IMG/VR virus record: IMGVR_UViG_3300025118_001772
Span: 1 to 20,926 of that record
Length of the DNA stretch: 20,926 nucleotides
Strand: one strand, 5' to 3'
Source of the DNA: a virus
Both the position numbers and the translations under genes were made by a program. The notes under the pieces were generated by a model. It was not told the DNA's origin. It saw only the letters and a list, made by a program, of their open reading frames with translations, and ran no database searches. Position 1 is the stretch's first letter, and each line of letters opens with the position of its first letter. Of this stretch, positions 1 through 6,697 are shown in pieces.

Positions 1-901
1 AGCCGTTGAGATTGAAGGCCATGGTGCATATACCCATTGAGGTAAGCCAGATGCAAACCACAGGGAAAACAGCAAGAAAGAAATGAAGACTACGACTGTT
101 GTTAAACGAGGCGTACTGGAAGATGAGTCTTCCGAAGTATCCGTGTGCAGCAACGATGTTGTAGGTTTCTTCTTCTTGTCCAAATTTGTAACCATAGTTC
201 TGTGACTCATTCTCTGTTGTTTCTCTGATTAGAGAAGAGGTAACGAGTGATCCATGCATAGCACTGAATAAAGCACCACCGAACATACCTGCAACACCAG
301 CCATATGGAATGGATGCATCAGAATGTTATGTTCTGCCTGGAATACTAACATGAAGTTAAATGTTCCAGAGATACCTAGAGGCATTCCGTCAGAGAAAGA
401 ACCCTGTCCGAAAGGATAAACTAGGAATACTGCGAAAGCAGCTGATACTGGAGCAGAGTATGCAACACAGATCCAAGGTCTCATACCTAAACGGTATGAT
501 AACTCCCACTGGCGGCCCATATAGGCACAAATACCAATAAGGAAGTGGAATACTACCAACTGATATGGACCTCCATTATACAACCACTCATCTAGAGTAG
601 CAGCTTCCCAAATGGGATAGAAGTGAAGTCCAATTGCGTTACTTGAAGGAACAACAGCACCAGAGATGATGTTATTACCATACATTAAAGAACCAGCAAC
701 AGGTTCTCTGATCCCGTCAATATCGACAGGAGGAGCAGCGATGAAAGCAACGATGAAACAAGTTGCTGCGGCCAAAAGGCATGGAACCATCAAGACACCG
801 AACCAACCGACATAAATGCGGTTCTCAGTACTTGTGACCCAATCGCAGAAAACATTCCAGTTTTGCAACGGCGACTGCTCTCTTTGTGAAAGAGTTGTCA
901 T
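1..901 (-). CDS. psbA: Photosystem II D1 protein (partial, 3' end beyond window)
   Basis: D1 core subunit of photosystem II, a thylakoid membrane protein. Phage copies replace the light-damaged host D1 and keep electron flow going during infection. About 300 of the usual ~360 residues are present; the C-terminus lies past the left edge. Visible hallmarks are [14 protein letters not shown] (helix A), [16 protein letters not shown], the [17 protein letters not shown] segment, [16 protein letters not shown] (with the helix D histidine) and [14 protein letters not shown] (QB pocket with the conserved Ser). The residue equivalent to position 130 is Gln (131 here), the D1:1-like form. Segments such as [16 protein letters not shown] and [16 protein letters not shown] resemble Prochlorococcus D1 more than Synechococcus D1. 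The ATG at 899-901 has no Shine-Dalgarno. It has its own sigma-70 promoter upstream and a hairpin-rich leader. There is no intron in the visible part. Confidence 0.98.
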   Translation of the reverse strand, partial: MTTLSQREQSPLQNWNVFCDWVTSTENRIYVGWFGVLMVPCLLAAATCFIVAFIAAPPVDIDGIREPVAGSLMYGNNIISGAVVPSSNAIGLHFYPIWEAATLDEWLYNGGPYQLVVFHFLIGICAYMGRQWELSYRLGMRPWICVAYSAPVSAAFAVFLVYPFGQGSFSDGMPLGISGTFNFMLVFQAEHNILMHPFHMAGVAGMFGGALFSAMHGSLVTSSLIRETTENESQNYGYKFGQEEETYNIVAAHGYFGRLIFQYASFNNSRSLHFFLAVFPVVCIWLTSMGICTMAFNLNG

Positions 902-920
902 GAGGACAATTTAAAGTAGG

Positions 921-1015
921 GCTGACAGGGAATCAGCGAAACTTAGAATCCTGTTGTACCCTCGAATCAACAGGTAAGATGAGAGATATTATAACCCCAT
1001 GATCTCGGTTTGGGG
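921..1015 (-). promoter_or_regulatory. Structured 5' leader of psbA with three hairpins
   Basis: Read on the minus strand, the ~135 nt between the psbA promoter and its start codon contain three inverted repeats in a row. They are CCCCA/TGGGG (995-999 with 1011-1015, 11-nt loop), CCTGTTG/CAACAGG (950-956 with 968-974, 11-nt loop, perfect 7 bp) and GCTGA/TCAGC (921-925 with 933-937, 7-nt loop). No Shine-Dalgarno precedes the psbA ATG, so these structures could influence translation or mRNA stability. A second TATAAT-like box (985-994 region) sits between the first two hairpins but has no good -35. The repeats are seen directly; the regulatory role is inference. Confidence 0.5.
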
Positions 1016-1043
1016 AAGTATAAAGTGCCGTGTAGACACTGAT

Positions 1044-1073
1044 ATTATATAGTCAGGCTTTAACTTTTGTCAA
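1044..1073 (-). promoter_or_regulatory. Sigma-70 promoter for psbA (TTGACA-18-TATAAT)
   Basis: On the minus strand a perfect -35 TTGACA (1068-1073) is separated by 18 nt from a perfect -10 TATAAT (1044-1049). It lies ~145 nt upstream of the psbA start and overlaps the last codons of the small gene before it. This is the consensus used by host-type RNA polymerase, so early transcription of psbA independent of upstream genes is likely. Confidence 0.8.
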
Positions 1074-1295
1074 GTAATATGCCTTGTAGTAATTGGCCAC
1101 CCCGTTTGTCGTTACTTGCTTACTGCACCAGTCATCTGCACACTCGTATATACTATCATCCTGTCCAAATTGCTTGAACAGGATAACGAGTACTTGTTGT
1201 CTAAGTCCTACTTGTTGATCCATTAAATGATTCCGATAGTTCCAGCCGTAAAACCAACTGCACAGAAAAATCCAAATTCCATTAAGGGATACCAA
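1053..1295 (-). CDS. Hypothetical protein, probably the C-terminal part of an interrupted membrane protein
   Basis: An 80-residue reading frame of unknown function. The first codon is TTG (1293-1295) with no Shine-Dalgarno. An ATG at 1221-1223, preceded by GGAA at suitable spacing, would give a 56-residue product. The N-terminal part is hydrophobic (LNGIWIFLCSWFYGW), followed by a soluble tail with two cysteines (YECADDWCSKQ) and a basic end (YYLTKVKA). The frame continues upstream, in phase, into a 24-codon open segment at 1299-1373, separated only by a TAG. The two halves read like one ~105-residue, two-helix membrane protein broken by a nonsense codon. The 3' end overlaps the psbA promoter. 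I do not recognise the family. Confidence 0.5.
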   Translation of the reverse strand: MVSLNGIWIFLCSWFYGWNYRNHLMDQQVGLRQQVLVILFKQFGQDDSIYECADDWCSKQVTTNGVANYYKAYYLTKVKA

Positions 1296-1298
1296 GCA

Positions 1299-1373
1299 CT
1301 ACTGAAAAGCGTATTGAGCTCCATCGAGAAAAACGTATGCGGCTACAGTCGAAAGAAATATTAATTGATACAT
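1299..1373 (-). CDS. 24-residue hydrophobic peptide, N-terminal part of the interrupted membrane gene
   Basis: ATG at 1371-1373 follows a good Shine-Dalgarno (AGGA, 5 nt spacing), and the peptide starts MYQLIFLSTVAAYVFLDG, a plausible membrane segment. It ends in TAG at 1299-1301. The next codons in the same phase are TGC then TTG and open onto the 80-codon frame at 1053-1295, so this is either a tiny gene of its own or the front end of a gene split by an amber codon. The strong ribosome binding site supports real translation. Confidence 0.4.
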   Translation of the reverse strand: MYQLIFLSTVAAYVFLDGAQYAFQ

Positions 1374-1399
1374 TATGTTCCTGAAGGTACTGGAATTGG

Positions 1400-1570
1400 T
1401 TACATCTGAGCAACTCTTATGCCCTTACCACCGTTAGTATCGTCATCATCGTCATTGTTTAAAACTCTAAGCAATAGTTCAATCACCACAAGAGCAGCCA
1501 TAGGATAAAAAACCCAGAGGACTGCTACTAGTGGTGATATTGAATCTGATGCGGCTGTTAAGTCGCCCAT
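1400..1570 (-). CDS. Small single-span membrane protein with acidic tail
   Basis: A 56-residue protein starting MGDLTAASDSISPL at an ATG (1568-1570) behind AAAGGA with ~8 nt spacing, and ending in TAA. One hydrophobic helix spans residues ~13-37 (VAVLWVFYPMAALVVIELLL). It is followed by a short acidic run of five Asp (NNDDDDDTNG) and a basic end. No match to a known Psb, Psa, Pet or Hli small subunit is evident. Its place two genes upstream of psbA, with similar small membrane ORFs between, hints at a thylakoid or cytoplasmic membrane role during infection, but this is only inference. It is the first gene after glgP and the repeat element. Confidence 0.7.
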   Translation of the reverse strand: MGDLTAASDSISPLVAVLWVFYPMAALVVIELLLRVLNNDDDDDTNGGKGIRVAQM

Positions 1571-1671
1571 TAATATGTTCCTTTCGTGATAAGTTACGAA
1601 TAATTATTTAGTTTTGTTACGACTTACACAAAATACTTAACGTATTCTGTCAAGTATAATTACCTATCGTG
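1571..1671 (-). promoter_or_regulatory. Intergenic leader, possible weak promoter
   Basis: A ~100-nt AT-rich spacer upstream of the 56-residue membrane protein gene. On the minus strand it has a perfect TTGACA (1648-1653), but the best -10 at acceptable distance is poor (TGTAAG, 19 nt away). A CTAAATAA motif near 1600-1610 resembles T4-type late boxes without matching the consensus. A real promoter here is possible but not shown. Confidence 0.25.
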
Positions 1672-1743
1672 TTAGCCGACCCTGACAGACGAAAAATACC
1701 CCGACTTTTTTTCCGAGCTTTTTTGGAATAAAAAAGCTAAATT
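1672..1743. repeat. Intergenic repeat element, copy 1 (direct repeat)
   Basis: A ~70 bp element immediately downstream of the glgP stop, with a similar copy in the same orientation at 6627-6697. Both share a TTAG[C/T]CGACCCT block, a central A-run/T-run pair, and a perfect hairpin. Here the hairpin is AGCTTTTTT/AAAAAAGCT (1716-1724 with 1730-1738), and the glgP stop codon lies inside the stem. The hairpin is AT-rich and not followed on the transcribed strand by a clean U-run, so it is not a classic intrinsic terminator. It may be a 3'-end processing or stability element. Confidence 0.7.
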
Positions 1744-4121
1744 TGCCACACCCTATCGCAATAATCTTTTATCGATCTGTCACTTGAGAAAAATCCTGAC
1801 CTTGCAATGTTTAACAGGGACATGGTGTTCCAGTTGTCCTGATCTTCCCACGCACTACTGACACGATCCTGAGCATCAAGATAATCATTAATGTCTGCCA
1901 TAACACAAAATGGGTCGTGATTGATCAGATTATCTAATAAAGCCGAAAAGACATCTTTATCACCGTGACTGAAATGACCACCCTGAATCAAATTTATCGA
2001 TTCCCACACTTCATCACTCATATGGTCTCTAGGGTTATATCCCTGATCCCACAAATTACGTATTCCATTCTCATCATGTCCAAATAGGAAGAAATTCTCT
2101 CCTCCCACTAAATTACGAATCTCTACATTTGCCCCATCTAACGTACCAATGGTAAGAGACCCATTCATCTGGAATTTCATATTACCTGTACCAGAAGCTT
2201 CCTTACCTGCTGTAGAAATCTGTTCTGATAGGTTTGCAGCAGGATATACTAATTCTCCCAACTTGACACTATAGTTTGGCAGGAATACTACACGTAACTT
2301 ACCATCCATATCAGGATCACTATTAACAATTTCTGCAATACTACAGATAAACTCAATAATCTTCTTAGCCATATAATATCCAGGCGCAGCCTTACCAGCA
2401 AATATTACTGTCCTTGGCACTACATTATGACCGTCTTTAATGCGTCTGTACTGAGTAACACACCATAATGCAAGTAAATGTTGTCTCTTGTACTCATGAA
2501 TCCTCTTGACTTGTACATCAAATAGACTGGTAGGATCAACAGATACTCCACAATGTTCAAAGATATAATTGGCAAGATTATGCTTTCCTATAATCTTAGA
2601 CTCCGCAAGTTTCTCTAATAAATCTGGATTGGATTTATTCTCCTCCAATTTACTAAGAGTATCCATATTAGTGATCCAATTTGGACCAACATACTGATCA
2701 AGAACTTGTGTAAGTGATGGATTAGAAGATGCAATCCACCTCCTAGGAGTAACACCGTTAGTCACATTGGTGAATTTATGTGGCCAAAGATCAGCAAACT
2801 CTGGCATCAACTGTGTCTTAATCAACTCAGAATGTAACTCTGCAACACCATTAACATGATGAGATCCAATAGTTGCAAGGTTTGCCATCCTAACAAACTT
2901 ATTACCACTCTCATCAATAATGGACATCTTCTCCAATATGGCATCATCGCCAGGATAATTCAGTCTCACTACCTGTAAGAATCTTCTATTAATTTCATAG
3001 ATAATCTCCATATGACGAGGTAGAAGTGTCTTAAACATTTTAAGATCCCACTTCTCTAATGCTTCTGGTAGAAGAGTGTGATTAGTATATGCAATGGAAG
3101 CATGTGTTATCTCCCATGCTTGATCCCATTCCATATGACGATCATCAACAAGGAGTCTCATCAATTCAGCAACAGCAACAGATGGATGAGTATCATTCAA
3201 CTGTACCTGATAATGTTCTGCAAACTGTTCAGCAGGAATACCACGTTTATCAAGACTATTAAACATGTCCTGAAGAGATGCACTAACAAAGAAATATTGT
3301 TGTTTTAATCTAAGTGTCTTACCAGCATCAGTACCATCATTAGGATAAAGAACCTTAGAAATAGTTTCAGAAGTAACACTCTGTTCTACAGAACCAAGAT
3401 AGTCACCAATATTAAATGCATAGAAATCAAATGTCTCAGTAGCATCGGCTCTCCATAGTCTTATCTTATTACAACTATTAACTTGATAGCCTAACTGCAA
3501 TATATCATAAGGAACTGCAACTACCTGTTCAGAAGGAACCCATCGAACCCTATAGTTATTATGATCTGAAATATAATTCTCTACTTTACCACCAAATCCA
3601 ACTAAAATAGACTCATCTGGCTGACATAACTCCCATGGCCAATCTCCATGCAACCAGTTATCAGTTATCTCTAACTGCATGTTGTCTTTGATTATCTGTT
3701 TGAATATACCATACTTGTACCTTATACCATAACCTGTAGCAGGAACCTTTAGTGTCGATAGTGACTCCATATAACAAGCAGCAAGACGACCTAACCCTCC
3801 ATTACCTAAGCCAGGTTCCTCTGCAATTTCAAGTACCTTTTCCAAACACTGATCATATTCATTCAATGCTTCTCTTGCTTCACCTACTAGTCCTAAGTTG
3901 AGGAGGTTACCATTCAACTGTGGTCCTATTAGAAATTCAGCTGATAGATATGCAACTTCTTTCTGTCCTTCTTTCTTAGTATCTAACCAGTAAGTCATCA
4001 TCTGATCTCTTACTGCATAACATAATGCCATGTAGAAATCATGTCGGGAAGCACTGTCAGGTCTCTTACCTAGAGTATAGTAAAGACGTTCTCTAATGCC
4101 ATTGTATAGATTATTTTTCAT
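1737..4121 (-). CDS. glgP: Glycogen/starch/maltodextrin phosphorylase (GT35)
   Basis: A PLP-dependent enzyme that releases glucose-1-phosphate from alpha-1,4-glucan. With 794 residues from the chosen start it is full length (bacterial enzymes are ~800). Conserved blocks appear in order: EEPGLGNGGLGRLAACYMES, GIRYKYGIFKQ, QLNDTHPSVAVAELMRLL, VTNGVTPRRWI, VQVKRIHEYKRQHL, and EASGTGNMKFQMNGS with the PLP lysine at ~649, then TIGTLDGANVEI. All core motifs are intact. The reading frame stays open back to 4193, but the ATG at 4119-4121 is preferred: it has AGAGG five nt upstream and overlaps the preceding oxygenase stop by 11 nt (translational coupling). The stop is TAG, inside the hairpin of repeat copy 1. 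It probably acts on host glycogen in the cytosol. It is unusual for a phage and sits in a block bracketed by direct repeats. Confidence 0.95.
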   Translation of the reverse strand: MKNNLYNGIRERLYYTLGKRPDSASRHDFYMALCYAVRDQMMTYWLDTKKEGQKEVAYLSAEFLIGPQLNGNLLNLGLVGEAREALNEYDQCLEKVLEIAEEPGLGNGGLGRLAACYMESLSTLKVPATGYGIRYKYGIFKQIIKDNMQLEITDNWLHGDWPWELCQPDESILVGFGGKVENYISDHNNYRVRWVPSEQVVAVPYDILQLGYQVNSCNKIRLWRADATETFDFYAFNIGDYLGSVEQSVTSETISKVLYPNDGTDAGKTLRLKQQYFFVSASLQDMFNSLDKRGIPAEQFAEHYQVQLNDTHPSVAVAELMRLLVDDRHMEWDQAWEITHASIAYTNHTLLPEALEKWDLKMFKTLLPRHMEIIYEINRRFLQVVRLNYPGDDAILEKMSIIDESGNKFVRMANLATIGSHHVNGVAELHSELIKTQLMPEFADLWPHKFTNVTNGVTPRRWIASSNPSLTQVLDQYVGPNWITNMDTLSKLEENKSNPDLLEKLAESKIIGKHNLANYIFEHCGVSVDPTSLFDVQVKRIHEYKRQHLLALWCVTQYRRIKDGHNVVPRTVIFAGKAAPGYYMAKKIIEFICSIAEIVNSDPDMDGKLRVVFLPNYSVKLGELVYPAANLSEQISTAGKEASGTGNMKFQMNGSLTIGTLDGANVEIRNLVGGENFFLFGHDENGIRNLWDQGYNPRDHMSDEVWESINLIQGGHFSHGDKDVFSALLDNLINHDPFCVMADINDYLDAQDRVSSAWEDQDNWNTMSLLNIARSGFFSSDRSIKDYCDRVWQI

Positions 4122-4650
4122 TAGGGCCTCTAGGTGGTTCTTGTAAGTAAACGTTGCCTGCAATTGTTGTTCCTTCATTACCACTGGTAACAAAGTGTTC
4201 TATCCATGATGGGAAGATTATTATATTACCAGAAGGAATTTGCGGCATGAAATCCATAGGTATGGATTCTGCATACATTGCCCACTGGTTCATGATAACT
4301 TTCCTAGAAGGATTCATAAACACAGTTCTAGAATGTTCAACGGATTCAATTATAACGAAACTCCATTGAGCACCAGAATGTATATGAGGATCCTGCCAAT
4401 CAGTCGTTGTGTATTTGTTTCTCCAAACTTGTCCAATATAAAATGGATCATTCAGAAACTGACCTATACACTCATCAATTATCCCATGCAAATAAGAATA
4501 ACTCTCGTCAGTAAAAGAGTCCCTACCCATAGTAGTTTTAATGCCACTAAGGTATGAACTCTCATACTTCTCAGATACTAAGTTAACTCTATCCAAATCT
4601 ATCTCTTCTATGAAGAAAGGAGTCGGAAAGATAGCGTTAGGATTTCTCAT
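4111..4650 (-). CDS. 2OG-Fe(II) oxygenase-like protein (TIGR02466 type)
   Basis: A 179-residue protein resembling the TIGR02466 family of putative 2-oxoglutarate/Fe(II) oxygenases common in cyanophages and marine bacteria. Visible features are the metal-site region DPHIHSGAQWSFV (His89, His91), a strand with NPSRKVIM, and the distal IIIFPSWIEHFV (His152) before the final strand TTIAGNVYLQEP. The true substrate is unknown; proposed roles of the family include hydroxylation of proteins or small molecules. The ATG at 4648-4650 (MRNPNAIF) is chosen because the farther upstream ATG lies inside the terminator of the preceding gene. No strong Shine-Dalgarno is seen. It overlaps glgP by 11 nt and probably shares its transcript. 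With the terminator directly upstream, transcription must come from readthrough or an unseen promoter. Confidence 0.75.
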   Translation of the reverse strand: MRNPNAIFPTPFFIEEIDLDRVNLVSEKYESSYLSGIKTTMGRDSFTDESYSYLHGIIDECIGQFLNDPFYIGQVWRNKYTTTDWQDPHIHSGAQWSFVIIESVEHSRTVFMNPSRKVIMNQWAMYAESIPMDFMPQIPSGNIIIFPSWIEHFVTSGNEGTTIAGNVYLQEPPRGPNEK

Positions 4651-4667
4651 ACTACTAATTATATCAT

Positions 4668-4699
4668 AAAAAAAGACCCCCTGCAATGCAGAGGGTCTT
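4668..4699 (-). terminator. Rho-independent terminator after the outer-membrane-like gene
   Basis: On the minus strand a nearly perfect hairpin (AAGACCC...GGGTCTT with a TGCA..TGCA inner stem, 4673-4699) is followed at once by a run of seven T. It lies ~30 nt after the stop of the gene at 4728-5120 and directly before the oxygenase gene, so it separates a monocistronic early/late gene from the glgP unit. Confidence 0.9.
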
Positions 4700-4727
4700 G
4701 TGTGTTGTATAACTAATCTTCTACAGA

Positions 4728-5120
4728 TCAGAATGTGAATTTAGCGCCAACTTTAGCACCCCAATCGACTACAGTGTCTCCACTGGAATCTTCACCATTA
4801 GAAGCGCCAGAAAGCTCTCCATAAAGTGCTAGGTCTTCATTAACTCCGTAAGAAGCACCAACCTTACCAGAAATTTCAGTTTCTGTATCGTCAGTAGACT
4901 CAGCATGGTTCAAAGAAGGACCACCCTGTACGTAGTAAGCAATCTTACCATCTTCTGTTGCGCCTTCATAACCAATGTGAAGATCCGTAGCAGCAGTGCT
5001 ATAGTCTCCATCAGGATATGCGAGGTTGCTTTCAACATTCACGTAAGGACCAGCAAAAGCGGCTCCAGCGAGAAGGAAAGGTGATGCTGCTACAGCAGCG
5101 ATTGTTGATTTAATAGACAT
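4728..5120 (-). CDS. Secreted small beta-barrel-like outer membrane protein
   Basis: A 130-residue protein with a clear Sec signal peptide (MSIKSTIAAVAASPFLLAGA, cleavage near AFA|GP at ~23). The mature part shows alternating amphipathic strands rich in Gly, Tyr and Asp (DLHIGYEG, KIAYYVQGG, GKVGASYGV, LALYGELSG) and ends in VGAKFTF. A C-terminal Phe of this kind is typical of outer membrane beta-barrel insertion signals. Similar small porin-like proteins occur in T4-like cyanophages. It could alter the host envelope during infection; a virion role is also possible. It stands alone: a sigma-70 promoter and a T4-type late box lie upstream, and a strong terminator follows. The start at 5118-5120 has no obvious Shine-Dalgarno. 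Confidence 0.8.
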   Translation of the reverse strand: MSIKSTIAAVAASPFLLAGAAFAGPYVNVESNLAYPDGDYSTAATDLHIGYEGATEDGKIAYYVQGGPSLNHAESTDDTETEISGKVGASYGVNEDLALYGELSGASNGEDSSGDTVVDWGAKVGAKFTF

Positions 5121-5149
5121 GTGTTTGTTTTAAGTGTCTCGCAAGTCAT

Positions 5150-5189
5150 AAAAAAACCTGCGGATGATAGACCCCCCGACTAGGGATCT
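5150..5189 (-). promoter_or_regulatory. Hairpin and T-run in the leader of the outer-membrane-like gene
   Basis: Within the ~165-nt leader on the minus strand there is a 7-bp hairpin (AGATCCC/GGGGTCT, 5169-5189, one G-U pair). Twelve nt later comes a run of seven T (5150-5156), 30 nt before the start codon. It could act as an attenuator or protect the mRNA; the gap between stem and T-run argues against a simple terminator. Confidence 0.3.
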
Positions 5190-5239
5190 TTATTCATTCA
5201 ACACAGGGGTACGATTCTTTCGGGCCCAGTATGTTAAGT

Positions 5240-5247
5240 TATTTATA
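5240..5247 (-). promoter_or_regulatory. T4-type late promoter box TATAAATA
   Basis: A perfect match to the T4 late promoter consensus on the minus strand, ~120 nt upstream of the outer-membrane-like gene and ~40 nt downstream of its sigma-70 promoter. Late boxes of this type are used by sigma gp55-directed polymerase in T4-like phages. Confidence 0.7.
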
Positions 5248-5287
5248 CAACTGTCACAGTAAAGATGTGCCAGTTCTATAGAGTAAG

Positions 5288-5316
5288 ACTATACCTCACT
5301 TCTGCCCACTTGTCAA
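5288..5316 (-). promoter_or_regulatory. Sigma-70 promoter (TTGACA-17-TATAGT)
   Basis: On the minus strand, -35 TTGACA (5311-5316) lies exactly 17 nt from -10 TATAGT (5288-5293). It overlaps the stop of the GT25 gene and reads into the outer-membrane-like gene. Combined with the late box downstream, the gene probably is expressed both early and late. Confidence 0.85.
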
Positions 5317-6137
5317 GCCTGTTGTTTGTGGGATTCCTGACCTGAATTCCTTGGGTCGCCACCTGCGATCCGACCAAGGTAAGGATCGAAGTCCGTAATA
5401 AGGTCTATCGTAATGTCCGAACCTCTTGTTGTCCAGAGTTCCCTAAGACCATCATGACTTCCTCTGTGGAAGATCTCAACGTGTTCTTCATGAATGGATG
5501 AACCCAGTTCAATCTTGTATAAGAATACGGGACATGCATATGCAGCACCAGAATTATAGATCAGATCATCTGCAACTGGTCTTGGTTTCACACCGTTGTC
5601 TAGTTTATATTTCTCTCCTCTACAATGAAGTTTGATTAGTTTCTCAGCATGGTGTCTTGTAATAACATAACATGCAGTAGAGAAATCATTAATGAATCTC
5701 CTATGAACTTGTACATGCAGTTCGCCAGGGCATATGATTGCAATCTGTAATGTGTCCCAGTCGTAAGGCATCCTAGAGATGAACTGTTTCCATGTGAATG
5801 TCCAGAACCTTGCAATACTAATGTCACAATCATCTTCCATGATGATTGCATAAGGTTCATCAGTCTCATTTACAAAGTGTTTAAGTGCCTTGAGGTGTGA
5901 GGTTACACAACCAATCTCACCTGCACTAACACTCTCTGGATACTTACCAGTAATAATATCACTAAGATCATCACCTGTAGATGGTCTTCCATCGTAAGCA
6001 GTGATGCGAGTATAGTTTTCTATCTCCCACTCTGCAAGTTGATTGGACATCCATTCCATTCTCTCTGGTTGATCATCCAGATTGATAATGTAAAGAGGAC
6101 CAAATCCCTTTAGTTTGTATGCAGCTCTATTTGACAT
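5313..6137 (-). CDS. GT25-family glycosyltransferase (LPS sugar transferase)
   Basis: A 274-residue protein of the GT25 family, which includes bacterial LPS beta-galactosyltransferases and collagen galactosyltransferases. It begins with the typical PLYIINLDDQPERMEWM (the family's Y-x-I-N-L-x-x-x-x-R-R/M pattern). It then has SAGEIGCVTSHLKALK and the DxD-like metal site IIMEDDCDI (Glu101-Asp102-Asp103), followed by a second acidic patch, PVADDLIY. The donor is probably a UDP-sugar; the acceptor is unknown. The start overlaps the preceding DUF6445-like gene by 11 nt. It is the last gene before the promoter of the outer-membrane-like gene, and its stop region contains the -35 box. Confidence 0.85.
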   Translation of the reverse strand: MSNRAAYKLKGFGPLYIINLDDQPERMEWMSNQLAEWEIENYTRITAYDGRPSTGDDLSDIITGKYPESVSAGEIGCVTSHLKALKHFVNETDEPYAIIMEDDCDISIARFWTFTWKQFISRMPYDWDTLQIAIICPGELHVQVHRRFINDFSTACYVITRHHAEKLIKLHCRGEKYKLDNGVKPRPVADDLIYNSGAAYACPVFLYKIELGSSIHEEHVEIFHRGSHDGLRELWTTRGSDITIDLITDFDPYLGRIAGGDPRNSGQESHKQQA

Positions 6138-6627
6138 CGAAAAAAAATGTTTGAGTTAATCTACCAGTCTCAACTGATGTACCAAAACCAGAGACAATAC
6201 TCCTATGATACATCATATTACCTTTATATGCAACCAATCTATTATATACATTGCCTACTGCAATATTCATTTCCCACTCACCATCTTCCTTTTTATGGTA
6301 AATACCTGTTCCAGAATCAACTGGAGCATCTGGAGTGAGATATAATACTGCGGCCCATTCTGCAACGGGATCAACATGAACCCAACTCTGAGTACCTTTT
6401 CTACATAGTTGAAAACAAAATGTATCCTGTTCCCAACACCATTCAATATCAGAGTTAAATATATTTCTAAATTTCTCTGTTACTTTGTCCTCATAGTCAC
6501 CACCTGCCCTATTAGATGACCTAACACCAGGCACACTCTCTTGTATCCTATCATAATCAAAGGATAAGGCATGATACCTTATCCTATCAGGATCATCCAA
6601 AAAATTATCAATAATAACTAAATCCAT
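6127..6627 (-). CDS. DUF6445-like 2OG-Fe(II) oxygenase-fold protein
   Basis: A 166-residue protein starting MDLVIIDNFLDDPDRIR, a beginning typical of small phage and bacterial 2OG-Fe(II) proteins of the DUF6445 type. The likely iron ligands are His84-x-Asp86 (SWVHVDP) and His141 (MMYHRSIVSG), with Arg156 in GRLTQTFFF positioned to bind 2-oxoglutarate. The full facial triad plus Arg suggests an active enzyme of unknown substrate. An AGGG seven nt upstream of the ATG lies in repeat copy 2. The gene ends in TAG and overlaps the GT25 gene by 11 nt. It is the first gene of the block bracketed by the two repeats. Confidence 0.7.
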   Translation of the reverse strand: MDLVIIDNFLDDPDRIRYHALSFDYDRIQESVPGVRSSNRAGGDYEDKVTEKFRNIFNSDIEWCWEQDTFCFQLCRKGTQSWVHVDPVAEWAAVLYLTPDAPVDSGTGIYHKKEDGEWEMNIAVGNVYNRLVAYKGNMMYHRSIVSGFGTSVETGRLTQTFFFDVK

Positions 6628-6697
6628 TAGTCGACCCTACAGAGTAAAAAATAGCCAGAGTTTTTTTTCCAGCTTTTCTGAAACAAAAAGCTGAATT
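6627..6697. repeat. Intergenic repeat element, copy 2 (direct repeat)
   Basis: The second copy of the ~70 bp element at 1672-1743, in the same orientation and again immediately downstream of a CDS stop (the GT11 gene ending at 6696). Shared features are the TTAGTCGACCCT block, an A-run then a T-run (TTTTTTTTCC), and the AGCTTTT/AAAAGCT hairpin (6671-6677 with 6686-6692). On visual alignment roughly three quarters of positions agree, with a few indels. The element runs up to the start codon of the DUF6445-like gene and supplies its AGGG. Confidence 0.7.

Noticed and set aside
1299-1301. TAG read as a sense codon (amber recoding genome-wide)
   Set aside because: At least four clear genes here end in TAG at the expected family C-terminus (glgP, DUF6445-like, nitrilase, short SDR), so TAG is a normal stop in this genome.
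1655-1660. Plus-strand TATAAT
   Set aside because: No -35 partner and no credible plus-strand gene follows.
1716-1738. AGCTTTTTT/AAAAAAGCT hairpin as a standard intrinsic terminator
   Set aside because: The stem is AT-rich and on the transcribed strand is followed by CGG and A residues, not a U-run; treated as part of the repeat element instead.
3078-3308. Plus-strand open frames inside glgP and elsewhere (for example 4154-4557, 8995-9282, 11000-11299)
   Set aside because: They lie opposite strong minus-strand genes with conserved motifs, and their translations show no recognisable domain; antisense shadows.
4122-4193. Longer glgP start
   Set aside because: It would overlap the upstream oxygenase gene by over 80 nt and lacks the good Shine-Dalgarno found at the ATG at 4119-4121.
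5169-5189. Leader hairpin as a full terminator of the GT25 transcript
   Set aside because: Twelve nt separate the stem from the T-run, so it is only listed as a possible leader element.
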